From contig URIJ01000014.1 in the NCBI GenBank assembly GCA_900547835.1, positions 1 through 20,152 of the forward strand: a DNA stretch of 20,152 bases, in the 5' to 3' direction. A model generated the notes under the pieces. That model was given only the letters and a program-made list of their open reading frames with translations, did no database searches and was not told the origin of the DNA. Source of the DNA: an uncultured Collinsella sp. (GTDB taxonomy: Bacteria; Actinomycetota; Coriobacteriia; Coriobacteriales; Coriobacteriaceae). The stretch's first letter is position 1. Each line of letters opens with the position of its first letter. Position numbers and translations under genes: made by a program. This document shows, piece after piece, positions 12,678 to 20,152 of the stretch.

Positions 12678-14012
12678 ATGAAACCTATCGTCGCCGTCGT
12701 CGGACGCCCCAACGTGGGCAAGTCCACGCTCGTTAACCGCCTGGCCCAGACCTCGGACGCCATCGTCCACGAGTCCCGCGGCGTCACGCGCGACCGCTCG
12801 TATCACACGGCCGATTGGAACGGCCGCGAGTTCACCATCGTCGACACGGGCGGTATCGAGCCGCTCAAGAGCGACGACGTCTTTGCCACGTCCATCCGCG
12901 ACCAGGCCCTCGCCGCCGCCGAGGAAGCCGCCGTCATCCTGTTTGTGGTCGACGGCCGCACCGGTGTCACCGAGGAGGACGAGTCGGTCGCCCGCATGCT
13001 CAAGCGCTGCGACAAGCCGGTCTTTCTGCTGGTGAACAAGCTCGACAACCCCGATCGCGAGAACGACAGCATCTGGGAGTTCTATTCGCTCGGTATCGGC
13101 GAGCCCACGCCGCTCTCGGCGCTGCACGGCCACGGCACCGGTGACCTGCTCGACGACATCGTGGCCCTGCTTCCTGAGGAAGAGGACGAAGTCGCCGACG
13201 AGTTCCCCGACGCGCTGAACGTGGCCATCATCGGCCGCCCCAACGCCGGTAAGTCCTCGCTGTTCAACCGCATCCTAGGTGCCGACCGCTCCATCGTCTC
13301 GAACATCGCCGGCACCACGCGCGACGCCATCGACACGGTCGTCGAGCGCAACGGCAAGCACTACCGCATGGTCGACACTGCGGGTATCCGTAAGAAGAGC
13401 ACCGTGTACGAGAACATCGAGTACTACTCCATGGTCCGCGGCCTGCGCGCCATCGACCGTGCCGACGTGGCGCTGCTCGTCGTCGACGCCTCCGTGGGCG
13501 TTACCGAGCAGGACCAGAAGGTCATGGGCTTGGCCATCGAGCGCGGCTGCGCCATCGTGGTGCTGCTCAACAAGTGGGACCTGCTCGACGACGATCGCAA
13601 GCGCGAGGCCTGCATGGAGACCATCGACCGCCGTCTGGGCGTCATGGCTCCCTGGGCCCAGTACCTGCGCATCTCTGCCCTCACCGGTCGCAGCGTCGAG
13701 AAGATCTGGGCCATGGTCGACGCCGCCGAGAAGACGCGCTCGCAAAAGATCAGCACCTCGCGCCTCAACACGTTCCTCACCGACCTGCGCGAGTTCGGTC
13801 ATACCGTGGTGGACGGCAAGCGTCGCCTGCGCATGCACTACGTGACCCAGACGGGCGTCAATCCGCCGACGTTTACGTTCTTCGTCAACCACAGCGACCT
13901 GGTCAACGACACCTACCAGCGCTACGTGGAGAACCGTATGCGCTCCACGTTCGATTTTGCCGGCACGCCCATCCGACTCTTCTTTAGGAAGAAGGAGCAA
14001 AAGGATGCTTAA
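12678..14012 (+). CDS. der: Ribosome biogenesis GTPase Der (EngA)
   Basis: An essential double GTPase assisting 50S subunit maturation. First G domain: GRPNVGKS (9-16), DTGG (56-59), NKLD (120-123). Second G domain: GRPNAGKS (186-193), DTAG (233-236), NKWD (298-301). A KH-like C-terminal domain (about 350-435) contains the usual NPPTFTFFVN and GTPIRLFFR stretches. An acidic bridge, EEEDEVADEF, joins the G domains (167-176). Length (444) is standard. The open frame continues upstream to 12507 within the previous gene, but the ATG at 12678 has AAAGGAGAG 5-6 bases before it and begins the canonical sequence. Confidence 0.97.
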   Translation: MKPIVAVVGRPNVGKSTLVNRLAQTSDAIVHESRGVTRDRSYHTADWNGREFTIVDTGGIEPLKSDDVFATSIRDQALAAAEEAAVILFVVDGRTGVTEEDESVARMLKRCDKPVFLLVNKLDNPDRENDSIWEFYSLGIGEPTPLSALHGHGTGDLLDDIVALLPEEEDEVADEFPDALNVAIIGRPNAGKSSLFNRILGADRSIVSNIAGTTRDAIDTVVERNGKHYRMVDTAGIRKKSTVYENIEYYSMVRGLRAIDRADVALLVVDASVGVTEQDQKVMGLAIERGCAIVVLLNKWDLLDDDRKREACMETIDRRLGVMAPWAQYLRISALTGRSVEKIWAMVDAAEKTRSQKISTSRLNTFLTDLREFGHTVVDGKRRLRMHYVTQTGVNPPTFTFFVNHSDLVNDTYQRYVENRMRSTFDFAGTPIRLFFRKKEQKDA

Positions 14013-14688
14013 TCCGATTCTGCTGACCGCCATCTGCGCCGTGGTCTCGTTCTTTATCGGAGCGATTCCGTTTGGCCTGATCCTGGGCCGCGTTTTCAAC
14101 CACACCGACATTCGCAAGGCGGGCTCCGGCAACATCGGCACCACCAACGCGCTGCGCGTGGCCGGCCCCAAGGTGGCCGCGCTCACGCTGCTACTCGACT
14201 GCCTGAAGGGCGCCATCTGCGTCCTTATCGCCCGTCCGCTCATCGCGAGCGTGGGCTATGGCTTTCCGCCGAGCATCATGGCTCCCGGTGCCGCCGGCGA
14301 CTGGATGCTCGGCGTCATCTGCCTGGCGGCCGTATGGGGCCACATCTTCTCGCCGTACCTCAACTTCCATGGCGGCAAGGGTATTGCGGTCGGTCTGGGC
14401 GTCATCCTCGCCTGGTACTGGCCCATCGGTCTTTCGCTGCTGGGCATGTTTATCGTGGCCGTCGCCATCACCAAGTTTGTGTCGGTGGGCTCGCTTGCCG
14501 CGGCCATCGGTCTTCCCATCGCTGCTTGCGCGGTCTTTCCGTACAGCAGCCTAGGCCTCAAGTTTTGCATGGCGATGATCGGCATCACCGTGGTGTGGGC
14601 CCATCGCGCGAACATCAAAAAGCTCATGACGGGTAAGGAGTCCAAGCTCTCGTTTACCAAGCGCGTCACCGAGCCCGACGATAAGTAG
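14005..14688 (+). CDS. plsY: Glycerol-3-phosphate acyltransferase PlsY
   Basis: It transfers an acyl group from acyl-phosphate to glycerol-3-phosphate, making lysophosphatidate at the membrane. A 227-residue polytopic protein with the three family motifs: GSGNIGTTNALR (40-51), HIFSPYLNFHGGKGIA (113-128) and HRANIKKL (200-207). The ATG lies 8 bases inside the end of der, with GAAGGAG (13991-13997) 7 bases before it, so the pair is coupled. It uses the product of gpsA, the next gene, and feeds the PlsC-like enzyme upstream. The partner that makes acyl-phosphate (PlsX) is not in the window. Confidence 0.96.
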   Translation: MLNPILLTAICAVVSFFIGAIPFGLILGRVFNHTDIRKAGSGNIGTTNALRVAGPKVAALTLLLDCLKGAICVLIARPLIASVGYGFPPSIMAPGAAGDWMLGVICLAAVWGHIFSPYLNFHGGKGIAVGLGVILAWYWPIGLSLLGMFIVAVAITKFVSVGSLAAAIGLPIAACAVFPYSSLGLKFCMAMIGITVVWAHRANIKKLMTGKESKLSFTKRVTEPDDK

Positions 14689-14697
14689 GAGAGAGTC

Positions 14698-15705
14698 ATG
14701 AATGTTGCGCTGATTGGCTCTGGCTCCTGGGGAACCGCCGTCGCCGGCCTTGCCGCCGCGCGAGCCGAGCGCGTGACCATGTGGGCCCATAGCGAGCAGA
14801 CGGCCGACGGCCTTAACGGCGAGCACCGCAACCCCCGGTATCTGGTGGACTACGTGCTGCCGGAAAACGTTGTCGCCACGGCCGAGCTCGCCCAGGCGCT
14901 CGACGGCGCCGAAGCCATCATCTTTGCCGTGCCTTCGACGCACCTGCGCGACGTCTGCCACCAGGCCGCGCCCTTTATCGCCGCCGATACCCCGGTGCTC
15001 TGCCTCACCAAGGGCATTGAGCCCGAATCCGGCCTGCTCATGAGCGAGGTCATCGCCAGCGAGATTGGCAACGAGACGCGCGTGGCGGCGCTCTCGGGCC
15101 CCAACCATGCCGAGGAGATCTGCCGCGGCGGGCTTTCTGCCGCCGTCATCGCCAGCAAAGATCCGCAGATAGGGGAGACCTTTAAGGACCTGCTCCTATC
15201 CACGGCCTTCCGCATCTACCTGTCGCAGGACATGACCGGCGTCGAGGTTTGCGGCGCCATGAAAAACGTCATCGCCATCGTGTGCGGCATTTCCGCCGGT
15301 TCTGGTGCGGGCGACAACACGCTTGCCCTTATCATGACGCGCGGCCTGGCCGAGATCAGCCGTCTGGTGCACGCCCGCGGCGGTCAAGCCATGACCTGCA
15401 TGGGTCTTGCCGGCATGGGCGACCTCATTGCCACCTGCACCTCGGAGCATTCGCGCAACCGCACCTTTGGCTACGAGTTTGCCCACAGCGTGTCGCTCGA
15501 CGAGTACCAGGCGCGCACGCATATGGTGGTCGAGGGCGCCGTCGCGGCCCGCAGCGTCAGCGAGCTTGCCCGTTCACTGGGCGTAGACATTCCGCTCACC
15601 TTTGCCGTGGAGCAAACGCTCTACAACGGTGTTACTTTGGATAGGGCGCTCGAGATTCTTACCGATCGCGTCCCTTCTCAAGAGTTCTACGGACTCACCG
15701 ACTAG
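14698..15705 (+). CDS. gpsA: Glycerol-3-phosphate dehydrogenase [NAD(P)+]
   Basis: It reduces dihydroxyacetone phosphate to sn-glycerol-3-phosphate for phospholipid synthesis, in the cytoplasm. The Rossmann dinucleotide motif GSGSWGTA is at 7-14. SGPNHAEE (133-140) and GAMKNVIAI (186-194, catalytic Lys189) are present, as are the GAGDNTLALIMTRGLAE and GMGDLIATC stretches of the C-terminal helical domain. Length (335) is typical. AGGAGAG precedes the ATG and overlaps the plsY stop codon. Confidence 0.97.
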   Translation: MNVALIGSGSWGTAVAGLAAARAERVTMWAHSEQTADGLNGEHRNPRYLVDYVLPENVVATAELAQALDGAEAIIFAVPSTHLRDVCHQAAPFIAADTPVLCLTKGIEPESGLLMSEVIASEIGNETRVAALSGPNHAEEICRGGLSAAVIASKDPQIGETFKDLLLSTAFRIYLSQDMTGVEVCGAMKNVIAIVCGISAGSGAGDNTLALIMTRGLAEISRLVHARGGQAMTCMGLAGMGDLIATCTSEHSRNRTFGYEFAHSVSLDEYQARTHMVVEGAVAARSVSELARSLGVDIPLTFAVEQTLYNGVTLDRALEILTDRVPSQEFYGLTD

Positions 15706-15723
15706 CGCAGAAAGGCTTCTACC

Positions 15724-16395
15724 ATGGGTTCCATCAAAATCGCTCCGTCCGTCCTTTCGGCCGACATGGCCAACCTCAAGGGCGAGCTCGACAAGATCGC
15801 CGGCGCCGACTACGTGCACTTCGACGTTATGGACGGTCACTTTACCGGCAACCTCACTTTTGGCGTTGACATCCTTAAGGCCGTCAAGCGCTCCACCGAT
15901 GTACCGGTCGACGCGCACCTGATGGTGTCGAACCCCGACGAAACGGTCGATTGGTACGCCGACGCCGGTGCCGATATGATCACCGTGCACTACGAGGCCT
16001 CCACGCACCTGCACCGCACGCTCACGCATCTGCAGCAGCGCGGCGTCAAGGCCGGTGTGGTGCTCAACCCCGCCACCCCCGTGTGCGTGCTCGAGAGCAT
16101 CATCGACGTCGTCGATATGGTGCTGCTCATGAGCGTGAACCCCGGCTTTGGCGGCCAGAGCTTTATCCCGGGCACCATCGCTAAGCTCCACGAGCTCAAG
16201 GCGATGTGCGAGCGTCACGGCGTTTCGCCCCTCATCGAGGTCGACGGCGGCATCTCTTCCAAGAACATTGCCGAGGTCGTCAAGGCCGGCGCCAACGTGC
16301 TCGTTGCCGGCTCCGCCGTATTTAAGTCCGAAGATCCCGCCGCCGAGGTTGCGCTGCTGCAGAAGCTGGGCAACGAGGCCGCACAGGAGGCATAA
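15724..16395 (+). CDS. rpe: Ribulose-phosphate 3-epimerase
   Basis: It interconverts ribulose-5-phosphate and xylulose-5-phosphate in the pentose phosphate pathway. It is a TIM barrel of 223 residues. Expected residues are present: Ser9 and Ser12 in APSVLSAD, His32 and Asp34 in VHFDVMDGHF, His65 in DAHLMV, and Asp174 in EVDGGI, which also holds the phosphate-binding turn. MSVNPGFGGQ (136-145) is the family signature. The usual Val-Pro after DGHF is Thr-Gly here. AGAAAGG precedes the ATG by 8 bases, and the gene sits 18 bases after gpsA. Confidence 0.96.
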   Translation: MGSIKIAPSVLSADMANLKGELDKIAGADYVHFDVMDGHFTGNLTFGVDILKAVKRSTDVPVDAHLMVSNPDETVDWYADAGADMITVHYEASTHLHRTLTHLQQRGVKAGVVLNPATPVCVLESIIDVVDMVLLMSVNPGFGGQSFIPGTIAKLHELKAMCERHGVSPLIEVDGGISSKNIAEVVKAGANVLVAGSAVFKSEDPAAEVALLQKLGNEAAQEA

Positions 16396-16401
16396 ACCCT
16401 T

Positions 16402-17580
16402 ATGACCGCAGGTCAAAACCGCATACCCGTGAATCTTGACTATGCCGCCTCGACGCCCATGCGCGCCGAGGCGCTCCTTGCGCAGCGCGAGTACGACGAC
16501 AGCGAGCTTGCCGGCGTCAACCCCAACTCGCTGCATTCGCTCGGCCGCAAGGCTGCCGCGCGTCTGGAGGTTGCACGTCGCGAGATCGCCCGCAGCTTTG
16601 GCGCTCGCGTCCGCCCGTCCGAGATTGTACTGACCAACGGCGGCACCGAAGCCAACCAGCTGGCGCTGCTCGGTCTTGCCGAGGGCGCTCGTCAGCGCGA
16701 TCGCAAGCGTGGTCGTGTCATCGTTTCGGCCATCGAGCACGATTCGATTCTGGACAACCTGCCGCTGCTGCGTGCCGCCGGCTTTACCGTCGACCTGGTG
16801 CAGCCCTGCCGCATGGGCTACATTGAGCCTGCCACGCTTATCGAGCTGCTAGGCGACGACGTGGCGCTCGTGAGCATTATGGTCGCCAACAACGAGACCG
16901 GCGTGGTGCAGCCCATCCGCGAGCTTGCCGCGGCCGCGCATACCGTTGGCGCCCTGTTCCACACCGATGCCATCCAGGGGTATCTGCATATTCCGCTCGA
17001 TGTCACCGAGCTGGGAGTTGACGCCATGACCGTTGCCGCGCACAAGATCGGTGGCCCCGTGGCATCCGGCGCGCTCTACCTTAAGAACCGCACGCCGCTG
17101 CGCCCCCGAATCTTTGGAGGTGGACAGGAAGCCGGACGACGTGCCGGCACTCAGGACCTGCGCACGCAGCTCGCCTTTGCCGCTGCCGCCTCGTCTCTGA
17201 CGCCCCATGTGGCTCAGGAGCGCGCGAAGCTGCAAGCCCTTTCCGACAAGCTCTACGCCACGCTTACGGCTCATCCGCGTATTCATGCCACCATGGGCGA
17301 CTACACACAGGCCGATCGCCTGCCGGGCATGGTGTCGATCTACGTTGATGGCATGGACTCCGAGGAGCTCATCGTCAAGCTCGATGCCGCCGGCTTTGAG
17401 GTTTCGGCCGGCTCGGCGTGCTCGAGCGGCAGCATGGACCCCAGCCACGTTTTGAGCGCGATGGGCATCGGTCGCGAGCAGGCTCTGGGCGCACTGCGCA
17501 TCTCGTTCGATGACCGCGTGAATCCGAGCGATCTGGACGAGTTTGCAAGTGCGCTGCTCTCGATCGTAGGCGCCGCATGA
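16402..17580 (+). CDS. Cysteine desulfurase, NifS/IscS-like (class V aminotransferase fold)
   Basis: A PLP enzyme releasing sulfur from cysteine as an enzyme persulfide. The PLP lysine is Lys215 (AHKIGGP), with Asp189 and Gln192 in HTDAIQ and His113 in EHDSI. The loop cysteine that carries the persulfide is Cys340 in SACSSGS. NGGTEANQLAL (79-89) binds the PLP phosphate. Length (392) fits IscS/NifS. No scaffold gene (iscU, sufU) or MnmA lies beside it, so its sulfur acceptor (Fe-S clusters, tRNA thiolation or another) cannot be told. AGGAGG is 11 bases before the ATG; the next gene overlaps by ATGA. Confidence 0.92.
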   Translation: MTAGQNRIPVNLDYAASTPMRAEALLAQREYDDSELAGVNPNSLHSLGRKAAARLEVARREIARSFGARVRPSEIVLTNGGTEANQLALLGLAEGARQRDRKRGRVIVSAIEHDSILDNLPLLRAAGFTVDLVQPCRMGYIEPATLIELLGDDVALVSIMVANNETGVVQPIRELAAAAHTVGALFHTDAIQGYLHIPLDVTELGVDAMTVAAHKIGGPVASGALYLKNRTPLRPRIFGGGQEAGRRAGTQDLRTQLAFAAAASSLTPHVAQERAKLQALSDKLYATLTAHPRIHATMGDYTQADRLPGMVSIYVDGMDSEELIVKLDAAGFEVSAGSACSSGSMDPSHVLSAMGIGREQALGALRISFDDRVNPSDLDEFASALLSIVGAA

Positions 17581-18386
17581 TCGTAGCCGAGCTTGAGCGC
17601 GCGCTGCTGGCGCGCTATCCCAAGACCGATGCCGAGAGTTGGGACCATGTAGGACTCTCCGTCGGCGACCCTGCCGCGGAGATTACCGGTGTTGCCTGCG
17701 CACTCGATGCGACCGAAGCCAATGTGCACCGCGCCCAGGAGGCCGGCGCCAACGTGCTGCTAACGCATCATCCCATCTATATCAAGGCGCCCGAGGCGTT
17801 TTGTCCGTCGGATTCCGCACGCCCCCAATGCAGCGCGGCGCTCTACGAGGCAGCGCGTTGCGGCGTGAGCATCATCTCGCTCCACACCAATCTGGACCGT
17901 TCGCACGAAGCGCGCACCTGCCTGAGCGAGCTGCTGGTCGCCGAACCCGTGAGCTCACTGGAGCACGTGGACGACCCCGAGGCCACCGGCCTGGGCGCGC
18001 TTGCAACGCTCAACGACCCGTGCACGCTGCGCGATCTTGCCACCCGTGCTGCCACGGCCTTCGGCAGCGACCCGCGTGTGTGGGGCGAAGCCGATCGTCC
18101 GTGCCGCACCGTCGCCATTTTGGGCGGCTCCCTGGGAGACTTTGGAGAGCTCGCCATCGCCGCGGGCGCAGATGTCATCGTAACCGGCGAGGCGGGCTAC
18201 CACGTGGCGCAAGACCTTGCCTTGCGCGGGCTGCCGGTGATCTTGCTCGGCCACGACCGCTCTGAGGAGCCGTTCGTTGATATATTGATGAACTCTGCAG
18301 TTGACGCCGGGGTCGACCCCCGTCATGCGATTAAAATACTGAACCCTTGCCAATGGTGGACTGTGACAAAAGGAGAGAACTTATGA
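17577..18386 (+). CDS. NIF3-like / DUF34 family metal-binding protein
   Basis: A 269-residue protein of the NIF3 family (often annotated as GTP cyclohydrolase I type 2-like; the true role is unsettled). Metal-binding residues are visible: His64 and His65 in LTHHPIY, His103 and Asp107 in HTNLD, and His226 and Glu230 in GHDRSE. TGEAGYH (203-209) also matches the family. Its ATG overlaps the cysteine desulfurase stop (ATGA), and its own TGA overlaps the next ATG in the same way, so three proteins are translationally coupled. Pairing with the zinc-ribbon gene downstream is, to my knowledge, common in actinobacteria. Confidence 0.92.
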   Translation: MIVAELERALLARYPKTDAESWDHVGLSVGDPAAEITGVACALDATEANVHRAQEAGANVLLTHHPIYIKAPEAFCPSDSARPQCSAALYEAARCGVSIISLHTNLDRSHEARTCLSELLVAEPVSSLEHVDDPEATGLGALATLNDPCTLRDLATRAATAFGSDPRVWGEADRPCRTVAILGGSLGDFGELAIAAGADVIVTGEAGYHVAQDLALRGLPVILLGHDRSEEPFVDILMNSAVDAGVDPRHAIKILNPCQWWTVTKGENL

Positions 18387-19102
18387 GCGCCGGCGCTACG
18401 CTACTCAAGCTGCAACAGATCGATTTGGAGCTCGCCCGCAACAAGAGCGAACTTGCCAATATGCCGGAGCTCAAGGAGCTCGCTTCCAAGCGCAAGACCT
18501 ATGTGAAGCTCAAGTCCGAGATGACCAAGCTCTACGCCCAGCGCAAGGATCTGGACATTGAGCTCGACGATCTCAACACCACCGAGATTCAGACCAACAA
18601 CGCCATCGAGGCTGCCAAGAAGCGCCATGTCGACGGCTCCGACTACCGTGAGGTTCAGGACCTGGAGAATGAACTCTCAACCCTGGCCAAGCGTCTGGAC
18701 AAGATCGAGCACACCCGCAAGGACGTCGTTGTCGCCCATAAGGAGGCGCTCGACCGCGAGGCCCGCGCGCAGGCCATCATCGCCAAGTTCGAGGAGGGCG
18801 TAAAGGCCGATACCAAGGCCGCCCGCGCCAAGGCTGCCGACCTGCAGGCTCAGATTGACGCCGCCGCTAAGGAGCGCACCGCGCTTGCTGCCACGCTGCC
18901 GGCCGACGTTCTCACCGACTACGAGCGTCTGCTCAAGCAGTTCCGCGGCCTGGCCGTCGAGACCATCCAGGGCAACATCCCCACGGTCTGCCACACCGCG
19001 CTGCAGGCATCGTCCATGAGCGACCTCAACCATGACGGTAGCGAGATCACGCATTGCCCGTACTGCCACCGCCTCCTAGTACTCCCGAGCAAGGAAGCCT
19101 AG
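18383..19102 (+). CDS. Coiled-coil protein with C-terminal C4-type zinc ribbon (incomplete)
   Basis: A 239-residue protein. Residues about 5-170 are an almost uninterrupted, charged coiled coil. The C-terminus is the zinc-ribbon domain that normally has two CxxC knuckles. The second is present (Cys225, Cys228 in HCPYCHR). The first has only Cys203 (PTVCHT), with Pro200 at the place of its first Cys; His204 or His224 might substitute as ligand. The ATG at 18383 overlaps the NIF3-like stop, and AAAAGGAGAG lies about 5 bases before it. The frame is open upstream to 18347, but that part lacks a ribosome site. Function is unknown; the family is proposed to bind nucleic acid. Confidence 0.88.
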   Translation: MSAGATLLKLQQIDLELARNKSELANMPELKELASKRKTYVKLKSEMTKLYAQRKDLDIELDDLNTTEIQTNNAIEAAKKRHVDGSDYREVQDLENELSTLAKRLDKIEHTRKDVVVAHKEALDREARAQAIIAKFEEGVKADTKAARAKAADLQAQIDAAAKERTALAATLPADVLTDYERLLKQFRGLAVETIQGNIPTVCHTALQASSMSDLNHDGSEITHCPYCHRLLVLPSKEA

Positions 19103-19104
19103 CG

Positions 19105-20152
19105 ATGACGGCGGCATCCAACAATTCAATGCAACTTGAGGGAAAAACGATCCTGCTGGGCATTACCGGCGGGATCGCCGCCTATAAGTCGTGCAATATC
19201 GTGCGCCTGCTGCAAAAGCGCGGCGCGCGCGTCAAGGTCGTTATGAGCGAGCATGCCACCGAGTTTGTGGGGCCGCTTACCTTCCGCGCACTCACCAATG
19301 AGCCGGTCGCGGTGGGCCTATTCGACGATCCCTCCGACCCCATCCACCACATTTCGCTGGCGCAGGAGCCCGATCTGGTGGTCGTGGCGCCCGCGACGGC
19401 CAATATCATCGCCAAGATGGCCAACGGCGTCGCCGATGACCTCATCTCCACCACGCTGCTTGCGACGCCGCGACCCATCGTGATCGCACCCGCTATGAAC
19501 AACGGCATGTGGAAGGCGCCGGCGACGCAGGCCAACATGGCCACGCTGCGCGAGCGCGGTGTCCATGTGGTGGGTCCGGGCAGCGGCTACCTTGCCTGCG
19601 GCGACGTGGACACGGGACGCATGAGCGAGCCCGAGGACATCGTCGAGGCCGTCTGCGAGGTACTCAACCCGGCACCTCAGGACCTGGCAGGCAAAAACAT
19701 CGTCATCACCGCCGGCCCCACGCACGAGCCGATCGACCCCGTACGCTTCATCGGAAACCGGTCGTCGGGCAAGATGGGCGTCGCCCTGGCGGGGGAGGCC
19801 GCTCGCCGCGGTGCCGAGGTCACGCTTGTGCTGGGGCCGACATCGCTCGATGTTCCCCGCAGCGTGGAGTGCGTGCGCGTGCAGACTGCCGCAGAGATGC
19901 TTCAGGCGGCCCTCAACGCCTTCCAGACGGCCGACGCGGCCATTTGCGCAGCTGCCGTCGCCGACTATACACCTGCGGCTCCGGCGGACCATAAACTCAA
20001 AAAGGCCAACGAGCGTCTGGATCGAATCGAGCTCGTCGAGACCGTTGACATCTTGGCCGAGCTTTCGCGTCAAAAGGGTGTGCGGCGCGTAATCGGCTTT
20101 GCGGCCGAGACCGATAACGTCGTGGAGTACGCGCAACGTAAGCTCGCCCGCA
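19105..20152 (+). CDS. coaBC: Phosphopantothenoylcysteine decarboxylase / phosphopantothenate-cysteine ligase (3' end beyond window)
   Basis: A bifunctional enzyme of CoA synthesis: CoaB joins 4'-phosphopantothenate and cysteine with CTP, and the FMN-dependent CoaC domain decarboxylates the product. The CoaC half (about 10-185) shows GITGGIAAYKS, the conserved His in DPIHHISLA, APAMNNGMW and GYLACG with the active-site Cys. The CoaB half starts near residue 195 with ITAGPTHEPIDPVRFIGNRS, then SSGKMG, AAAVADYTP, KLKKA and GFAAET. About 349 codons are present and the reading frame runs off the window, so the last part of CoaB is missing. AAGGAAG (19091-19097) lies 7 bases before the ATG, 2 bases after the zinc-ribbon gene. 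Confidence 0.95.
   Translation, partial: MTAASNNSMQLEGKTILLGITGGIAAYKSCNIVRLLQKRGARVKVVMSEHATEFVGPLTFRALTNEPVAVGLFDDPSDPIHHISLAQEPDLVVVAPATANIIAKMANGVADDLISTTLLATPRPIVIAPAMNNGMWKAPATQANMATLRERGVHVVGPGSGYLACGDVDTGRMSEPEDIVEAVCEVLNPAPQDLAGKNIVITAGPTHEPIDPVRFIGNRSSGKMGVALAGEAARRGAEVTLVLGPTSLDVPRSVECVRVQTAAEMLQAALNAFQTADAAICAAAVADYTPAAPADHKLKKANERLDRIELVETVDILAELSRQKGVRRVIGFAAETDNVVEYAQRKLAR

Overview
The window looks like a piece of chromosome from a high-GC actinobacterium of the class Coriobacteriia, most likely Collinsella or a close relative. The reasons are the G/C-ending codon use in most genes and the gene order scpA-scpB-rluB-cmk-plsC-ispH-DUF512-der-plsY-gpsA, which I associate with that group. 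The genus is an inference from memory of gene content; no database was consulted.

Layout. (1) Positions 1-1137: a DUF3825-family gene, then tRNA-Val(CAC) with its own intrinsic terminator. (2) Positions 1138-3050: a compositionally different island lying between two tRNA genes. It holds a repeat-rich leader, a gene of a predicted nuclease family split by one in-frame TAG, and a gene-free stretch of about 425 bases dominated by inverted repeats (a 13-bp perfect arm pair enclosing smaller hairpins, then further GC-rich hairpins). (3) Positions 3051-3208: promoter, tRNA-Ala(GGC) and intrinsic terminator. (4) Positions 3240-6249: an ABC-F ATPase, a small membrane protein overlapping its 3' end, and a site-2-type (M50) membrane metalloprotease. 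(5) Positions 6334-20152: one long co-directional run of housekeeping genes with very short gaps or overlaps. It runs scpA, scpB, rluB, cmk, a PlsC-like acyltransferase, ispH, a DUF512 radical-SAM-like protein, der, plsY, gpsA, rpe, a NifS-like cysteine desulfurase, a NIF3-family protein, a zinc-ribbon coiled-coil protein, and coaBC, which is cut by the window edge.

How the genes work together. The long run combines chromosome segregation (ScpA/ScpB with SMC), ribosome biogenesis and rRNA modification (Der, RluB), nucleotide, isoprenoid, pentose and CoA metabolism (Cmk, IspH, Rpe, CoaBC) and glycerophospholipid synthesis. GpsA makes glycerol-3-phosphate, PlsY makes lysophosphatidate, and the PlsC-like protein would make phosphatidate. 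The NifS-like protein could supply sulfur for Fe-S proteins such as IspH. No insertion sequence, CRISPR array, integrase or complete prophage is visible.

I do not see a clear, complete new biological system. The parts most worth a second look are in the tRNA-flanked island: the TAG-interrupted nuclease-fold gene and the unexplained structured element at 2694-2827 with its 3' neighbours. Smaller oddities are an HX4E (not HX4D) acyltransferase motif and a zinc ribbon that lacks its first cysteine.
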